A DNA stretch of 64,000 nt from Symbiodinium natans. Taxonomy: Eukaryota > Sar > Dinophyceae > Suessiales > Symbiodiniaceae. A model generated the notes under the pieces. That model saw only the letters and a list, made by a program, of their open reading frames with translations. It was not told the origin of the DNA and did no database searches. The DNA is taken from NCBI GenBank assembly GCA_905221605.1, contig CAJNDS010002424.1, positions 359,209 through 423,208 on the forward strand. The letters are read 5' to 3'. Of this stretch, positions 32,001 to 42,419 are shown one piece after another (position 1 is the stretch's first letter; every line of letters begins with the position of its first letter). A program made the position numbers and the translations under genes.

Positions 32001-32194
32001 CACGGTAGAACCTACATCCGAAACCCGAGGCCCAAGCCCGAGCCTTTAGGGCCTAAGCCCGAAACCCTGCAATCCTAAAACCTGAAACCCCTGAAGCCCC
32101 AAACCCGTTGGCTATAGTTTCGAGTGCATTGATGCAATTTAGGGTTTCTGGGTTGAGTTGTGTAGGGTTTAGGACTTCAGCTTAGGGCTTACGT

Positions 32195-32275
32195 GGAGGT
32201 ACTTGTAAGTAACTATGGTTGTAACCTAAATTATTTCGGGACTTACAACCCTACCTACAAGTACTCATGAGCCAG
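32195..32275. mobile_element. Short inverted-repeat element, related to AAGTACCATGAAC family
   Basis: GGTACTTGTAAGTA at the left and TACAAGTACTCATGA at the right are inverted; inner TTGTAACC / ACAACCCTA also pair. About 80 bases. Followed by a G run at 32284-32306. Confidence 0.5.
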
Positions 32276-32439
32276 GGCGGGCCGGGGGGGGGGGGGGGGG
32301 GGGGGGTATTTCGCATGTCCGCCGCGGCGGCCTACGACCTGAAACCCTAAACCCTAAACCCTAAACCTGAACCCTATGGTCTGGAACCGTAGACCCTAAC
32401 ATCGAAACCCCATCTCCCCCAATTAGGGTTTAGGGCTGA

Positions 32440-32510
32440 AAAAGCCCGGTTGCAGAAGAAGCGGAGGGCATGTAGAGTCATGGTGTTGGCCACATTGTCG
32501 TCATCAAAGC
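32440..32510 (-). CDS. Small exon, unknown protein
   Basis: Acceptor cctcacaag; the frame contains DDDNVANTMTLHALRFFCNR. No GT donor fixed. Family unknown. Confidence 0.5.
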
Positions 32511-32739
32511 CTTGTGAGGACAGAGCTTCAGGTGTAGGATTTTGGGTTCCGGGCTTAGGGGTTAGGGTTTAGGGCTTAGGGTCTAGGGCCTGTTTGCAAG
32601 GACCATCGGATGGGCGAGTTGAGCTTCGAAGGAACCAGGACACACTGAGTGCGACCTATTTGTCGATGTACGCGAGTTTGTGCGCTTTGCTTCTTGTGAG
32701 TGCGTTCGTCATCCTATACATTCTTATAGCTGCTACCGA

Positions 32740-32808
32740 TGATGACGATGACGATGATGATTGATATGCTGATGATGGCAACGGTGACGGTGACGGTGAC
32801 GGTGACGG

Positions 32809-32852
<44 letters not shown>

Positions 32853-32855
32853 TGG
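32740..32855. repeat. GAT/GAC trinucleotide and GGTGAC hexamer microsatellite
   Basis: GGTGAC repeats then about 13 GAT repeats. The minus frame across it gives poly-Ser/Pro and is compositional; the flanks (32656-32943) are otherwise unassigned. Confidence 0.95.
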
Positions 32856-33035
32856 ATGTGTAAGCAGTCTCTTTGCTTAAACTCTGTGGTATCCTAGCAA
32901 CAGCATTACGGAGGCTAAGGCCCAGTTGAGTCCCCAACGACACTCAATGTATTGGCAGCCGAACCCCCGCAGAAGCCCAACACAAAACCAAGCAAATACT
33001 ACACACCAAGATGGCTCGTCCTTCACAACACCCGA

Positions 33036-33230
33036 ACCCTACACCCTACACCCTACACCCTACACCCTACACCCTACACCCTACACCCTACACCCTACAC
33101 CCTACACCCTACACACTACACACTACACCCCAAACTCTACACCCTAAACCCTACACCCTACACCCTACACACTACACACTACACCCCAAACTCTACACCC
33201 TAAACCCTAAGCCCTAAACCCTAACCCTAA
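33036..33230. repeat. CCCTACA array
   Basis: A homogeneous CCCTACA variant, then a two-copy longer unit ending ACACACTACACCCCAAACTC. Confidence 0.95.
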
Positions 33231-33255
33231 GCCCTAAGCAGCAACCACAGGAGAC

Positions 33256-33315
33256 CGAGCCGCTGGGAATTGACTTCAGGGTCCTGACGACGCCACGGAG
33301 GAGGCGGGCCATATC
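33256..33315 (-). CDS. Small exon, unknown protein
   Basis: 60 bases; the frame reads DMARLLRGVVRTLKSIPSGS. Acceptor ccctaaagcag, donor GTCTCC. Family unknown. Confidence 0.6.
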
Positions 33316-33557
33316 CTGCTTTAGGGGATTATGGGTTTAGGGTTTAGGGTTTAGGGTTTAGGGTTTAGGGTCTAGGGTGTAGGGGATTAGGGATTAGGGG
33401 AGTAGGGATTTAGGGTTAAGGGTTAGGGTGTAGGACCCTAAACCCCAAAGCCCTAAGCCCTAAACCCCTGAACAGCCCCAAACCCCAAACCCTGAACACC
33501 AAACCCTTTGCCGAAACCCCCAACCCTAAACCCTAAACCCTAAACCCTAAACCCTAC

Positions 33558-33681
33558 ATCCGTCCTCCAAGGGCAGGTACTTGCCCAACTTCTGGCCGCC
33601 CTGGGTGTCGGTCAAGGCCTTGCGCTCGTAGGCAGCGAAGTTCGCCACGCAGAGCATGGCCAAGCAGAGGGCGTTCATGTC
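33558..33681 (-). CDS. Exon of 124 bases, unknown protein
   Basis: The frame contains DMNALCLAMLCVANFAAYER then KALTDTQGGQKLGKYLPLED. Acceptor gaactcccag, donor GTAGGG. A strong coding island; the first half is helical and Ala/Leu/Cys-rich. Confidence 0.65.
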
Positions 33682-33809
33682 CTGGGAGTTCTTTAGGGTT
33701 CAGGGTTTAGGGTTTGGGGGTTTAGGGTGCAGGGTTTAGGGTTTAGGGTTTAGGGTTTGGGGTTTCGGGTTTCGGGTTTAGGGTTTAGGCTTTAGGGTTT
33801 AGGGTTCTA

Positions 33810-33930
33810 GGAGCTTGAGGAGCTTGAGGAGCCTGAGGAGTTTGAGGAGTTGAGGAGCCGAGGAGTATGGGAGTTGAGGAGCTGAGGAGTATGGGAGTAT
33901 AGGAGGTGAGCAGCTGAGGAGGTTGATTGC
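33810..33930. repeat. GGAG(C/T)TGA-type purine repeat
   Basis: Irregular GAGGAGCTTGAGGAG units over about 110 bases. Confidence 0.8.
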
Positions 33931-34254
33931 AGCTTAGGGGATTTCAAGGCGGTGTCGCTGGCAGTTTGCAAAGGTGGTGCCAGCTCCCAAACTTCTCAGA
34001 ATAAGTCACCATACAGGGTTTAGGGTTTAGGGTTTCGGGTTTAGGGTTTAGGGTTTAGGGTTTAGGGTTTAGGAGTGTTTACAAGGGAGTCTAAGGGAAG
34101 ATCTCACCATACCCCTGGCCCTTAATTTCTTTTAAGGGTATGAAAAACTGCAGGCGCCGTCTTCGGTCCCGGAAACCTCCAGAAATGTCAGGGTCTAAGG
34201 GCTTTGAGGGTTTGGGGGCTTGGGTCCGGAGAGTCCCAAACCCTGTGCCTTCAG

Positions 34255-34550
34255 GTATTGGGGGGGGGGGGGGGGGGGTTAAGGTTTAGGGTTTAGGGTT
34301 AGGGGGGGGTTAGGGTTTAGGGTTAGGGTTTAGGGTTAGGGTTTTAGGGTTTAGGGTTTAGGGTTTAGGGTTTAGGGTTTCGGGTTTCGGGTTTCGGGTT
34401 TATTCGGGTTAGGGTTTTTAGGGTTTAGGGTTTAGGGTTTAGGGTTTAGGGTTTAGGGTTTAGGGTTTAGGGTTTAGGGTTTAGGGTTTAGGGTTTAGGG
34501 TTTAGGGGTTTGGGGTTTAGGGTTTAGGGTTTGGGGTTTAGGGCTAGGGT
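34255..34550. repeat. G run then telomere-type tract
   Basis: G run of about 20 at 34260-34278, then TTTAGGG with TTTCGGG block (34378-34402). Confidence 0.95.
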
Positions 34551-34607
34551 TTAGGAGTCTGAGTGTTCGGGGTTAAGAATTTTGGGCTTTTTTAGGGTCT
34601 TGGAAAC

Positions 34608-34676
34608 CGTCCTCCGATCTCTCCAGCTCCTCGGCCAAGAAAAGACGCAGCTCAGATTGCCGCAAGGAAACCAGAC
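34608..34676 (-). CDS. Small exon, unknown protein
   Basis: 69 bases; the frame contains LVSLRQSELRLFLAEELERS. Acceptor cgtcgcgag, donor GTTTCC. Family unknown. Confidence 0.6.
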
Positions 34677-34699
34677 CTCGCGACGATGATGCTCGGATT

Positions 34700-34995
34700 T
34701 AGGGGTGTTAGGGTGTTAGGGTTTTAGGGTTGTAGGGTGTTGGGGTTTTACGGTTTTAGGGTTTGAGGGGTTTAGGGGGTAGGGTTTTGGGGTTTTAGGG
34801 TTTTAGGGTTTGAGGGTTTGAGGGTTTTAGGGTTCTAGGGTTTGAGGGTTTGAGGGTTTTAGGGTTTTAGGGTCCTGGGGTTTTAGAGGTTTAAGGTTTT
34901 AGGGTTTAGGGTTTTCCGTTTAGTGCTTCAGGAGTTGAGGGTTCAGTGGGGCGCAGGGCTTTAGGGGCTTACGGAGGTTTAGGGGTTTAGGATAG
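34700..34995. repeat. Degenerate TTTTAGGG/TTTGAGGG region
   Basis: Octamer-like variants, poorly ordered. Confidence 0.85.
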
Positions 34996-35145
34996 GGTGC
35001 CGGGTTTAGATTCTTGCAGCCCGCACCACAAGAATTCACCTGAAAAGAGTTCACCTGAAAAAGTCCTCTGGCAAGCAAAGTACGCACTGTTGACGGCAAG
35101 CCCTAAACCCCCTTAGAGCTAGGGTGTAGGGTTTAGGGTTTAGGG

Positions 35146-35240
35146 CAGCTCTCTAAAATGAGGTCCTACTGGAATCCTTTTGACGAGGTGCCGGATTATA
35201 TAGGGACCCAAAAGAAAGTCAAATGTAGAGAGCTGCACAT
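35146..35240. mobile_element. Short inverted-repeat element with GCAGCTCTCTA ends
   Basis: GCAGCTCTCTA at the left and TAGAGAGCTGC at the right are perfect 11-base inverted repeats about 95 bases apart. The interior is non-coding and AT-richer than its surroundings. Only one copy seen. Confidence 0.5.
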
Positions 35241-35804
35241 TCAGGGTTGGGGTGTCTTAGGGTTTCGGGCTGAAGAGGAGGGACCCCTGATGCAGAGAGA
35301 TCTCAAGCGTTTTAGGGTTTAGGGTTTAGGGTTTAGGGTTTAGAGTTTGGGGTTTAGGGTTTAGGGTTTAGGGTTTAGGGTTTGGGGTTTAGGGTTTAGG
35401 GTTTGGGGTTTAGGGTTTAGGGTTTAGGTTTTCGGGTACACCTGCAACCCCCTCAAACACTAACCCCCCCCCTGCCCCCCCCGGCTCCCCTTCTCCGCCA
35501 AAAAAACAAAAATCACACACGCGAAGCCCGACCTCCCTCGAAACCACCTTTTAAACAAATCCTCCTGAACCCAACACTAAACCCTAAAAACCCCAAACAC
35601 TACACCCGAAACCCTAAACCCGAAACCCAAAACCCTAAACCCTAAACCCGAAACCCGAAACCCTAAACTCGAAACCCTAAACCCTAAACCCGAAACCCTA
35701 AACCCGAAACCCTAAACCCTAATCCCCTTCTTGTGAACCACTGCCCAGAACGCCTCCAAAGGCCAAGCGCCCACCAGGCTCGCTCGACTCCACGCTGACC
35801 TAGA

Positions 35805-36095
35805 GGGTTTAGGGTTTAGGGTTTAGGGTTTAGGGTTTAGGGTTTAGGGTTTAGGGTTTAGGGTTTAGGGTTTAGGGTTCAGAGTTTAGGGTTTAGGGTT
35901 TAGGGTTTAGGGTTTAGGGTTTAGGGTTCAGGGTTCAGGGTTTAGGGTTTAGGGTTCAGGGTTTAGGGTTTCGGGTTTGGGGTTTGGGGTTTGGGGTTTG
36001 GGGTTTGGGGTTTGGGGTTTGGGGTTTGGGGTTTGGGGTGTAGGGTGTAGGGTGTAGGGCGTAGGGTGTAGGGTGTAGGGTGTATACATTTCTAT
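35805..36095. repeat. TTTAGGG, TTTGGGG and TGTAGGG sub-arrays
   Basis: Three uniform blocks in a row. The unique piece at 35725-35800 before it has a possible minus exon (ESSEPGGRLAFGGVLGS). Confidence 0.95.
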
Positions 36096-36146
36096 GGCTT
36101 TATAAGGATCATATCGGGGATCAAGATCCAACCTACCCCTGTCTAG

Positions 36147-36365
36147 GTCGTGTTTGGGGATCAGGGGTCATTTGAAAGGGCGTCAACGTTCCCTTGTCCC
36201 TACCACGGCTGCATCCTCAGGATAGACGCGTCTTCATTGAGCTCCGAGCATACCAAGAACTCTTGCGTTCAAGCAATGAATGGGAGTTACGAGAACAACA
36301 CACCTAGGCCCGAAACTCAAAAAATGACAAAACCTATCCGCCCCTGCATGGCCAAAGAAGATTAG
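36147..36365 (+). other. Open plus-strand stretch, unassigned
   Basis: After a gtctag acceptor the plus frame runs 72 codons to TAG, containing GSFERASTFPCPYHGCILRI. CPYHG recalls the second half of a Rieske cluster ligand motif, but the first Cys-His pair is absent. Confidence 0.35.
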
Positions 36366-36622
36366 AGGACTTGTGTGGGGGCCTGCGTGATGGGGGGGGT
36401 GCTTTGATGGGGGGGGTGCTTCTAAACTCAGTTGCAGCTACCTTAACTAGCAAGGGAACTCCAAACCCCTAAACCCCCCAAACCCTAAACCCTAAAGCCT
36501 AAACCCTAAACCCTAAACCCTAAACCCTAAACCCTAAACCCTAAACCCTAAACCCTAAACCCTAAACCCAAAAAAGGGGGGGGGGACCGGGACAGGGTTG
36601 AGGGTGTGCAGGCTCCCTTCAC

Positions 36623-36730
36623 CCGGCGCCCCCCCGCGGCACCTCGTGCTTCGACTCTTCCGCCTCCACCGGCGCAAAGACTTCATCTGACGGCACGTCC
36701 AGGACTTCGTCCTGGCTCAACCCGGAGCAG
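36623..36730 (-). CDS. Small exon, acidic
   Basis: The frame contains SQDEVLDVPSDEVFAPVEAE. Acceptor cgccccaag, donor GTGAAGG. With the next two exons upstream it makes a long acidic, probably disordered segment. Confidence 0.6.
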
Positions 36731-37205
36731 CTTGGGGCGCGCTCACCCCTACACCCTAAACCCTAAACCCTAAACGCTAAACCCTAAACCCTAAACCCTA
36801 TAACCCAAAACCCTAACCCTAAACCCTAAACCCTAAACGCTAAACGCTAAACCCTAAACCCTAAACCCTATAACCCAAAACCCTAACCCTAAACCCTAAA
36901 CCCTTCCATGACTCACAGAACTCCGAGCACCTGTGGATCCCCGTCCCGACTATTGGTGAGTTCTATACATTAGGGTTTAGGGTTTAGGGTTTAGGGTCTC
37001 TTGGCCGACTAGGTATGTGAGGACAGGCTTTCGCACCTTCATTGCGTGAGCCGCTCTGGCTTGCTTGTGGCTCGCTCCTCCGAAAAGAAACGCAAAGGGA
37101 ACTGAAGGCAACACTGAAAATCGCAAGCACAAGCCAAAAATCTCCCCGAAACCCTAAACCCTAAACCCTTCACCCTTAACCCTTCACCATAAACCCTACA
37201 TATAC

Positions 37206-37314
37206 CTCTCCTCATCATCGTCTTCCGGGTCCGGCACCGTCATGTCCGCGGCCATGTCAACCTCGACATCTGTCTTGACCTGGTCCAGCCAGTTGCTTTC
37301 CGTTGAGTGCAAGG
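37206..37314 (-). CDS. Small exon, acidic
   Basis: 109 bases; the frame contains STESNWLDQVKTDVEVDMAA then DMTVPDPEDDDEE. Acceptor cccgcag, donor GTATATG. Adjacent acidic exons on both sides support one gene. Confidence 0.65.
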
Positions 37315-37721
37315 CTGCGGGTTCGAGCTTGGGCTTTCGGGTGGGGCTTAGGGTTTCGGAACCCTAAACCCCATGTTTAGGGTTAGGGTTTAGGGGTAGG
37401 GAATGAGGGGATTCGGGCCCTCTAACAACCCTTCAAGGGTTTAGGGGTTTAGGGTTTAGGGTTTAGGGTTTAGGGTTCAGGGTTCAGGGTTCAGGGTTCA
37501 GGGTTCAGGGTTCAGGGTTCAGGGTACCTCATTCCCTCATTCCATACGAAGAACCAGTGAGATAAACCCCATCGAAAGGCGCCAGAGGCTGCACGAGCCA
37601 GGACAGCCGAGAACCCAAAACGCCCCACGTCCCGAGGCCCCCCGAAATCCCCAAAAACCAACGACCGTAAACCCTAAACCCTAAACCCTAAACCCTAAAC
37701 CCTAAAACCTAAACCCTAAAC

Positions 37722-37802
37722 CTTTTCAACCCCCCCTTGAAAGCCGTGAGCCGGTGCCTTCTTGACCTCGCCTTCCTCCTCTTCGAACTCGAGCTCGACG
37801 TC
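37722..37802 (-). CDS. Small exon, acidic
   Basis: 81 bases; the frame contains VELEFEEEEGEVKKAPAHGF and ends GGVEK at a GTTTAGGG donor. The acceptor is ggggggag. Continues the acidic segment of the two downstream exons. Confidence 0.6.
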
Positions 37803-37967
37803 CTCCCCCCCAAAGGGTTCAATGCGGGTTTGGGCTATGGCTTTTGGTAGGGTTTCGGTTTGGGGTTTAGGGTTTAGGATTTAAGGTTTGAGCCAGTACG
37901 TCGTTGCGGGCTGGAGCATGCTCATCAGAGACACGAATGGATCATGGCATCTCATGAGGGACCTCAC

Positions 37968-38063
37968 TTAGGGGTCGGAATAGCTACTCTTCCCTTGTGG
38001 TCCCCATATACTTATACTATAGGAACCCCCAAAACGTCATTGCAATTGTTGGGGGCCCTATAG
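37968..38063. mobile_element. Short inverted-repeat element, family TATAGGGG, reverse copy
   Basis: TTAGGGGTCGGAATAG at the left and CCCTATAGT at the right; inner TTCCCTTGTGGTCC is the reverse complement of the family core. Confidence 0.5.
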
Positions 38064-38162
38064 TCCTTGACGCCACTTCAGGGGGCTTAGGGTTGAGGGT
38101 TGAGGGTTTAGGGTTTAGGGTTTAGGGTTTAGGGTTTAGGGTTTCGGGTTTAGGGTTTAGGG

Positions 38163-38455
38163 TTTAACCATTGGCAGCGAAAGGCCATCAGTATCTCTCG
38201 GCCACCGAGGGTTATGTCCTACCAGCACAAGCTCCGCTCCACCCTGAACCATTTCGTGTGAACGAAAGTCCAGCCCTTCAGTTGCTGCAAGGCTCAAAGA
38301 ACAGAAACTTCGAGATGCCCTTAGCCTGCACAGCCCAGAACAATGGCAAACCCTAACTTTCCATGTTCTCCCTGAAACTATCAGCCCTTAATAGGGATTA
38401 TCGTACCCCCGATTCCCTATCAAGGACTGTGAGTATAAGGGGAACATCCCAAACC
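38163..38455. other. Unassigned stretch
   Basis: A plus frame at 38171-38356 without ATG (APLHPEPFRVNESPALQLLQ) is moderately coding-like. The tail 38385-38445 resembles element-derived sequence. No call. Confidence 0.3.
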
Positions 38456-38531
38456 CTAAACGCTAAACGCTAAACGCTAAACCCTAAACCCTAAACCCTA
38501 AACCCTAAACCCTAAACCCTAAACCCTAAAC

Positions 38532-38611
38532 CCCGCCTCCGGACGCGCGAAGGGTGCGACCTCATAGGAGGCGGCGCAGGCAAAGTAGCGGAGCGTCTCC
38601 GTGCGAATTGC
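38532..38611 (-). CDS. Small exon, unknown protein
   Basis: 80 bases; the frame contains IRTETLRYFACAASYEVAPF. Acceptor aagcccaag; donor GTTTAGGG. Family unknown. Confidence 0.65.
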
Positions 38612-38639
38612 CTTGGGCTTGGGGTGCCTTTCCAGGCAT

Positions 38640-38965
38640 TTGGGGTTTAGGGTTTAGGGTTTAGGGTTTAGGGTTTAGGGTTTAGGGTTTAGGGTTTAGG
38701 GTTTAGGGTTTAGGGTTTAGGGTTTAGGGTTTCGGGAAGGTCCTTTAGGGCAAAGGGTGCCCCAAGGCCTAAACCCGAGCCACAAATCCCAAAAAGACCT
38801 GAAGGGTTGCAAGGGTTGACAGGCCCTAAATCCTGAACCCTAAACCCTGAACCCTAAACCCTAAACCCTAAACCCTAAACCCTAAAGCCTAAACCCTAAA
38901 CCCTAAACCCTAAACCCTAAACCCTAAACCCTAAAGCCTAAAGCCTGAAGCCTAAACCCTAAACC
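38640..38965. repeat. Opposed telomere-type tracts
   Basis: TTTAGGG at 38640-38730 faces CCCTAAA at 38830-38965. The 100-base spacer has no frame. Confidence 0.9.
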
Positions 38966-38999
38966 CTACATCCTATCCTGTGGGGATGTCGGATCAAGC

Positions 39000-39092
39000 C
39001 CCAGTTGCCGAAATCGACTTGTAGCGCTTGACGATCTGCGGAAGCCAGTTCATGACGTGCTTGTGCATGGGCAACCGCTCCTGACCCACCAA
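39000..39092 (-). CDS. Small exon, unknown protein
   Basis: Acceptor gtttgcag; the frame contains LPMHKHVMNWLPQIVKRYKS. The downstream end is unclear (TGA follows ATGA). Family unknown. Confidence 0.55.
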
Positions 39093-39224
39093 CTGCAAAC
39101 CCTAAACCCCTAAACAAACCCCAAAACCCTAAAACCCTGTAAACCTTAAACCCGAAAACCTTAACCCCTAACCCAGAGCCCAGGCCTTACTCCTACACTC
39201 ACTCCCTGAAGCCCCTGGAGAAAA

Positions 39225-39225
<1 letters not shown>

Positions 39226-39286
<61 letters not shown>
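39226..39286. repeat. (CA)n microsatellite
   Basis: About 28 CA units. Confidence 0.98.
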
Positions 39287-39289
<3 letters not shown>

Positions 39290-39468
39290 CCCTAGACCGC
39301 CTAAACCCCCCAGGCCCTTCAGACCCTGAGCCGCAAAAGCCCTAATTAAACCCTAAAGGCCCTGTCAAACCCTAGACCCTAAACCCCAAACCCCAAACCC
39401 CAAACCCTAAAGCCTAAACCCCAAACCCTAAACCCTAAACCCTAAACCCCAAACCCTAAATCCTAAAC

Positions 39469-39537
39469 TGCGCACTCCTGTGAGATCCAGGCCCAAGGCA
39501 ATAGCTTCGTGCTCACTTCTGGGGCCACGTACAGCGC
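39469..39537 (-). CDS. Small exon, unknown protein
   Basis: 69 bases; the frame contains LYVAPEVSTKLLPWAWISQE. Acceptor ccagccag; the donor GTTTAGGA is a one-base variant of the telomere-type unit. Confidence 0.6.
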
Positions 39538-39711
39538 CTGGCTGGGAAAGTGTCAAGTGCTTAGTAGGGTGTGGGGCTTAGGGCTTTTTGGGTTTAGGGT
39601 TTAGGGTTTCGGGTTTAGGGTCTAGGGCTCAGGGCTGGGTTTAGGGTTTTGGGTTTAGGGTTTAGGGTTTAGGGCTTCGAGTTTAGGGTTTAGGCTTTAG
39701 GGTTTAGGGTT

Positions 39712-40310
39712 TGCTGTGATAGGGCGTAGATGCTGTGAAGGTTAGGTTTCGGAACAAGCTCGAAAGCTTCGTGAGATGCCGAAGAGCAGCTTTGGCCCGA
39801 TTGTGGAGGGCCATCTAACACTTTTCTCCCACCCCACGCCGCCCAAGGCGGCAAAGCCACCCAAACCTATTCCTTTTAGGGTTTAGGCCTAAACTCAGAC
39901 AACAGTCCACTTTTCAAAACTTGGAGCCAGAGCAGGAGGCAAGGTGTTGGGGGCAGGGGGGTCAGGGGTTACGGCGTGGGGGGGCCAGAAAGGAAGGGGC
40001 ACAGAATGGGGGGGCCAGCAAAATTCAGGGGGGGGCGGGGGTCAGGGGGGGGGCCAGGGGGGCCAGGGGGTGGGGCTGGCCATAAAGGGGGATCAAATTG
40101 AGCAACCCCCCCAGCCCCTCAGAGACGCTGTGGCGAGGGGTCCGGGACCCGCGCTGGGGCCGCACAGAGCTTGGATGCTGCAAAAAGGGACCACTGGTCG
40201 ACGAGTGCTCGGGTACCGGCCCCATCGTGTGTTACCGACCTCCGAGCTGTGGGCCGCCCCCCAACTGTAGGGGGGCGGCCGAGGCCTTGAGTTTCGGGTT
40301 TAGGGTTTAG
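39712..40310. other. Unassigned GC/G-rich stretch
   Basis: A minus frame at 39712-39810 (SSASHEAFELVPKPNLHSIY) may be an exon. 39940-40080 is G-rich with GGGGGGCCAG units. Overlapping frames in 39944-40310 are compositional. Confidence 0.35.
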
Positions 40311-40518
40311 GTGGGGTCTAGGGTCTAGGCGGTTCTGTTGGGGCTTCTAGGGCATCAGGTCTTTTTGTAGGGCATTAGGGCTTTAGGGACCCAAACCCAA
40401 ACCCTAAACCCTTAACCCCACCTAAACCCTAAGCCCTAAACCCTAAACCCTAAACCCTAAACCCTAAACCCTAAACCCTAAACCCGAAACCCTGAACCCT
40501 AAACCCTAAACCCTGAAC

Positions 40519-40596
40519 TCTGAGTCCCGGCGCCTGCACCAGCGTGTGCCGCAGACAGACGATGAGGTGCTCGAAGATCAGGCCCAGGTCGAACTC
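40519..40596 (-). CDS. Small exon, unknown protein
   Basis: 78 bases; the frame contains FDLGLIFEHLIVCLRHTLVQ. Acceptor ccctgcag; the donor GTTCAGGG is a variant telomere-type unit. Hydrophobic helix likely. Confidence 0.65.
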
Positions 40597-40599
40597 CTG

Positions 40600-40795
40600 C
40601 AGGGTTTAGGGTTTACAGGGTTTGGGGTTTAGGGTTTAGGGTTTAGGGTTCAGGGTTTAGGGTTCAGGGTTTAGGGTTCAGGGTTTAGGGTTTAGGGTTT
40701 AGGGTTTGTGGTTTAGGGTTTAGGGTTTAGGGTTTAGGGTTTAGGGTTTAGGGTTTAGGGTTTAGGGTTTAGGGTTTAGGGTTTAGGGCTCCGGG
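40600..40795. repeat. Telomere-type (TTTAGGG)n tract
   Basis: About 26 units, with alternating TTCAGGG at the left. Confidence 0.97.
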
Positions 40796-40856
40796 GTGTA
40801 GGGCCTTCATGGGTGTAGTTTGGGGCTACTGGGGGGGGAGGGGGTTTAGGGTCCAG

Positions 40857-40929
40857 CGGTTGCCCGAAAGAACCGCTCCAAGACTCTGTCCTCCATGTGC
40901 TGCGACAACGGGCTGTCCGTGGGGCCTCC
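40857..40929 (-). CDS. Small exon, unknown protein
   Basis: Acceptor gctcaag; the frame contains DSPLSQHMEDRVLERFFRAT. The donor would be non-canonical (GA). Family unknown. Confidence 0.5.
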
Positions 40930-41269
40930 CTTGAGCCTCGGTGGTCACGCCTCCTCTTGTTTAGGGTTTAGGGTTTAGGGTTTAGGGTTAGGGTTTGGGG
41001 TTTAGGGTTTAGGGTTCAGGGCTTCGAGCATTTAGGAACCCTACTCCCTCAACTCTGAACCCTAAACCCTTGCAGGGGTTTGGGCTTAGCGTTGAGGGTT
41101 AAGGTTTGGGCGTTAGAGAGCTCTGAGCGAAAACCTAGCGAAACCTATGTGTTGAAAAACAGGAGCCCCAGACACTCAAATCCCTCAACCCTAAAAGGCC
41201 CTTAACCCTCGAGTCTCTCAACCCTGAAAACCCCTTAACCCTCAAATACCTCAACCCTAAGTAAAGCCC

Positions 41270-41550
41270 TAAACCCCAACCCCAAACACTAAAAACCCCT
41301 GAAGCTAAAGCCCTGAACCCTAAACCCAAACCCTAAACCCGAAACCCGAAACCCTAAACCCCAAACCCTAAACCCTAAACCCCAAACCCTAAACCCTAAA
41401 CCCCTAAACCCTAAACCCTCAACCCGAAACCCTCAACCCTAAACCCCTAAACCCTAAACCCTAAACCCTACACCCCAAACCCTGAACCCTGAACCCTGAA
41501 CCCTGAACCCTGAACCCTAAACCCTAAACCCCAAACCCTAAACCCTAAAC
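41270..41550. repeat. CCCTAAA/CCCCAAA/CCCTGAA tract
   Basis: Long mixed tract leading directly to the donor at 41551. Confidence 0.95.
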
Positions 41551-41643
41551 CCCAAATGCAGGCCCCGGCAACTTGTTGGCGCAGAGGTCCTTGGGAGGAG
41601 GACCCTTGGTCTCCCTCTGAAAGCGTTTCAAGGCCAGCTGTAC
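41551..41643 (-). CDS. Small exon, unknown protein
   Basis: 93 bases; the frame contains LALKRFQRETKGPPPKDLCA. Acceptor aaaccag; donor GTTTAGGG. Family unknown. Confidence 0.6.
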
Positions 41644-41699
41644 CTGGTTTAGGGTTTAGGGTTTAGGGTTTAGGGTTTAGGGTTTGGGGTTTGGGGTTT

Positions 41700-41980
41700 G
41701 GGGTTTGCGGTTTAGGGTTTAGGGCTTGGGGTTGAGGGATTAAGAGTTTTAAGGGTTTTAGCGTCTGGAACCAGGAAGATAAAGTTGAGGATCTGGGGTT
41801 TGAATACTCTTGTCCCAGAACTAGGGTCTAGGGATTTGGGGCAGCAACAACGAGCCCTGCAATTTCCGGACTCTCTGAGAGGGAGACCGCCTACACCAAG
41901 GACACCTCGTTCCAAAATTTAAGTTTCTCCAACACAGGGACCTGTAGAAGAACCCCGGCCCAACGTACCCATTCCACCCC
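41700..41980. other. Unassigned stretch
   Basis: A minus frame at 41712-41915 is open but has no splice or family support. Confidence 0.3.
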
Positions 41981-42094
41981 TAAACCCTAAACCCTAAGCC
42001 CTAAGCCCTAAACCCTAAACCCTAAACCCTAAACCCTAAACCCTACACCCTAAAGCCTCAAGCCTAAAGCCTAAACCCTTAAGTCCCCACATAC

Positions 42095-42137
42095 CGATGC
42101 AGATCCGGCACGGATGACTCGAGGATGTCGAAGAAGG
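42095..42137 (-). CDS. Micro-exon, unknown protein
   Basis: 43 bases; the frame reads FFDILESSVPDLH. Acceptor gatcgacag, donor GTATGT (canonical). Confidence 0.55.
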
Positions 42138-42171
42138 CTGTCGATCGGGTGAGACGCAGGAAAGGCGATTG

Positions 42172-42360
42172 CCTTGGTACCCCAGTAACCATACTATAAT
42201 TTAGGGTTTAGGGTTTAGGGTTTAGGGTTTAGGGTTTAGGGTTTAGGGTTTAGGGTTTAGGGTTTAGGGTTTAGGGTTTAGGGTTTAGGGTTTACGGTTT
42301 ATTTCTACGGGGGCCTGGAACCAAAAAAAAAGGGAAAAGGGTACCACTGGGCTACCCAGT
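42172..42360. mobile_element. Short inverted-repeat element, family GGTA-CCC, copy 2
   Basis: Left end TTGGTACCCCAGT, right end ACTGGGCTACCCA, inverted. The interior is mostly a perfect TTTAGGG tract (42200-42295) and an A-rich part shared with 7300-7345. It lies in the intron just upstream of the exon at 42095-42137. Confidence 0.5.
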
Positions 42361-42419
42361 TGCAGAGGCTTACAGGCCAGCTCGCGCAACCTCGGACGGA
42401 AAAAAGGTGGTGAAGGGTT

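Noticed and set aside
32656-32943. Serine-rich protein gene
   Set aside because: The core is a GAT/GAC microsatellite and the flanks have no splice or domain support.
17188-33681. Ryanodine or IP3 receptor-type channel from the EF-hand-like and helical exons
   Set aside because: Exon order and peptides did not match any channel region I could recall; no pore segment or MIR-type motif seen.
36150-36365. Rieske iron-sulfur protein (CPYHG motif)
   Set aside because: Only the second ligand pair is present; no Cys-x-His about 16 residues upstream and no domain context.
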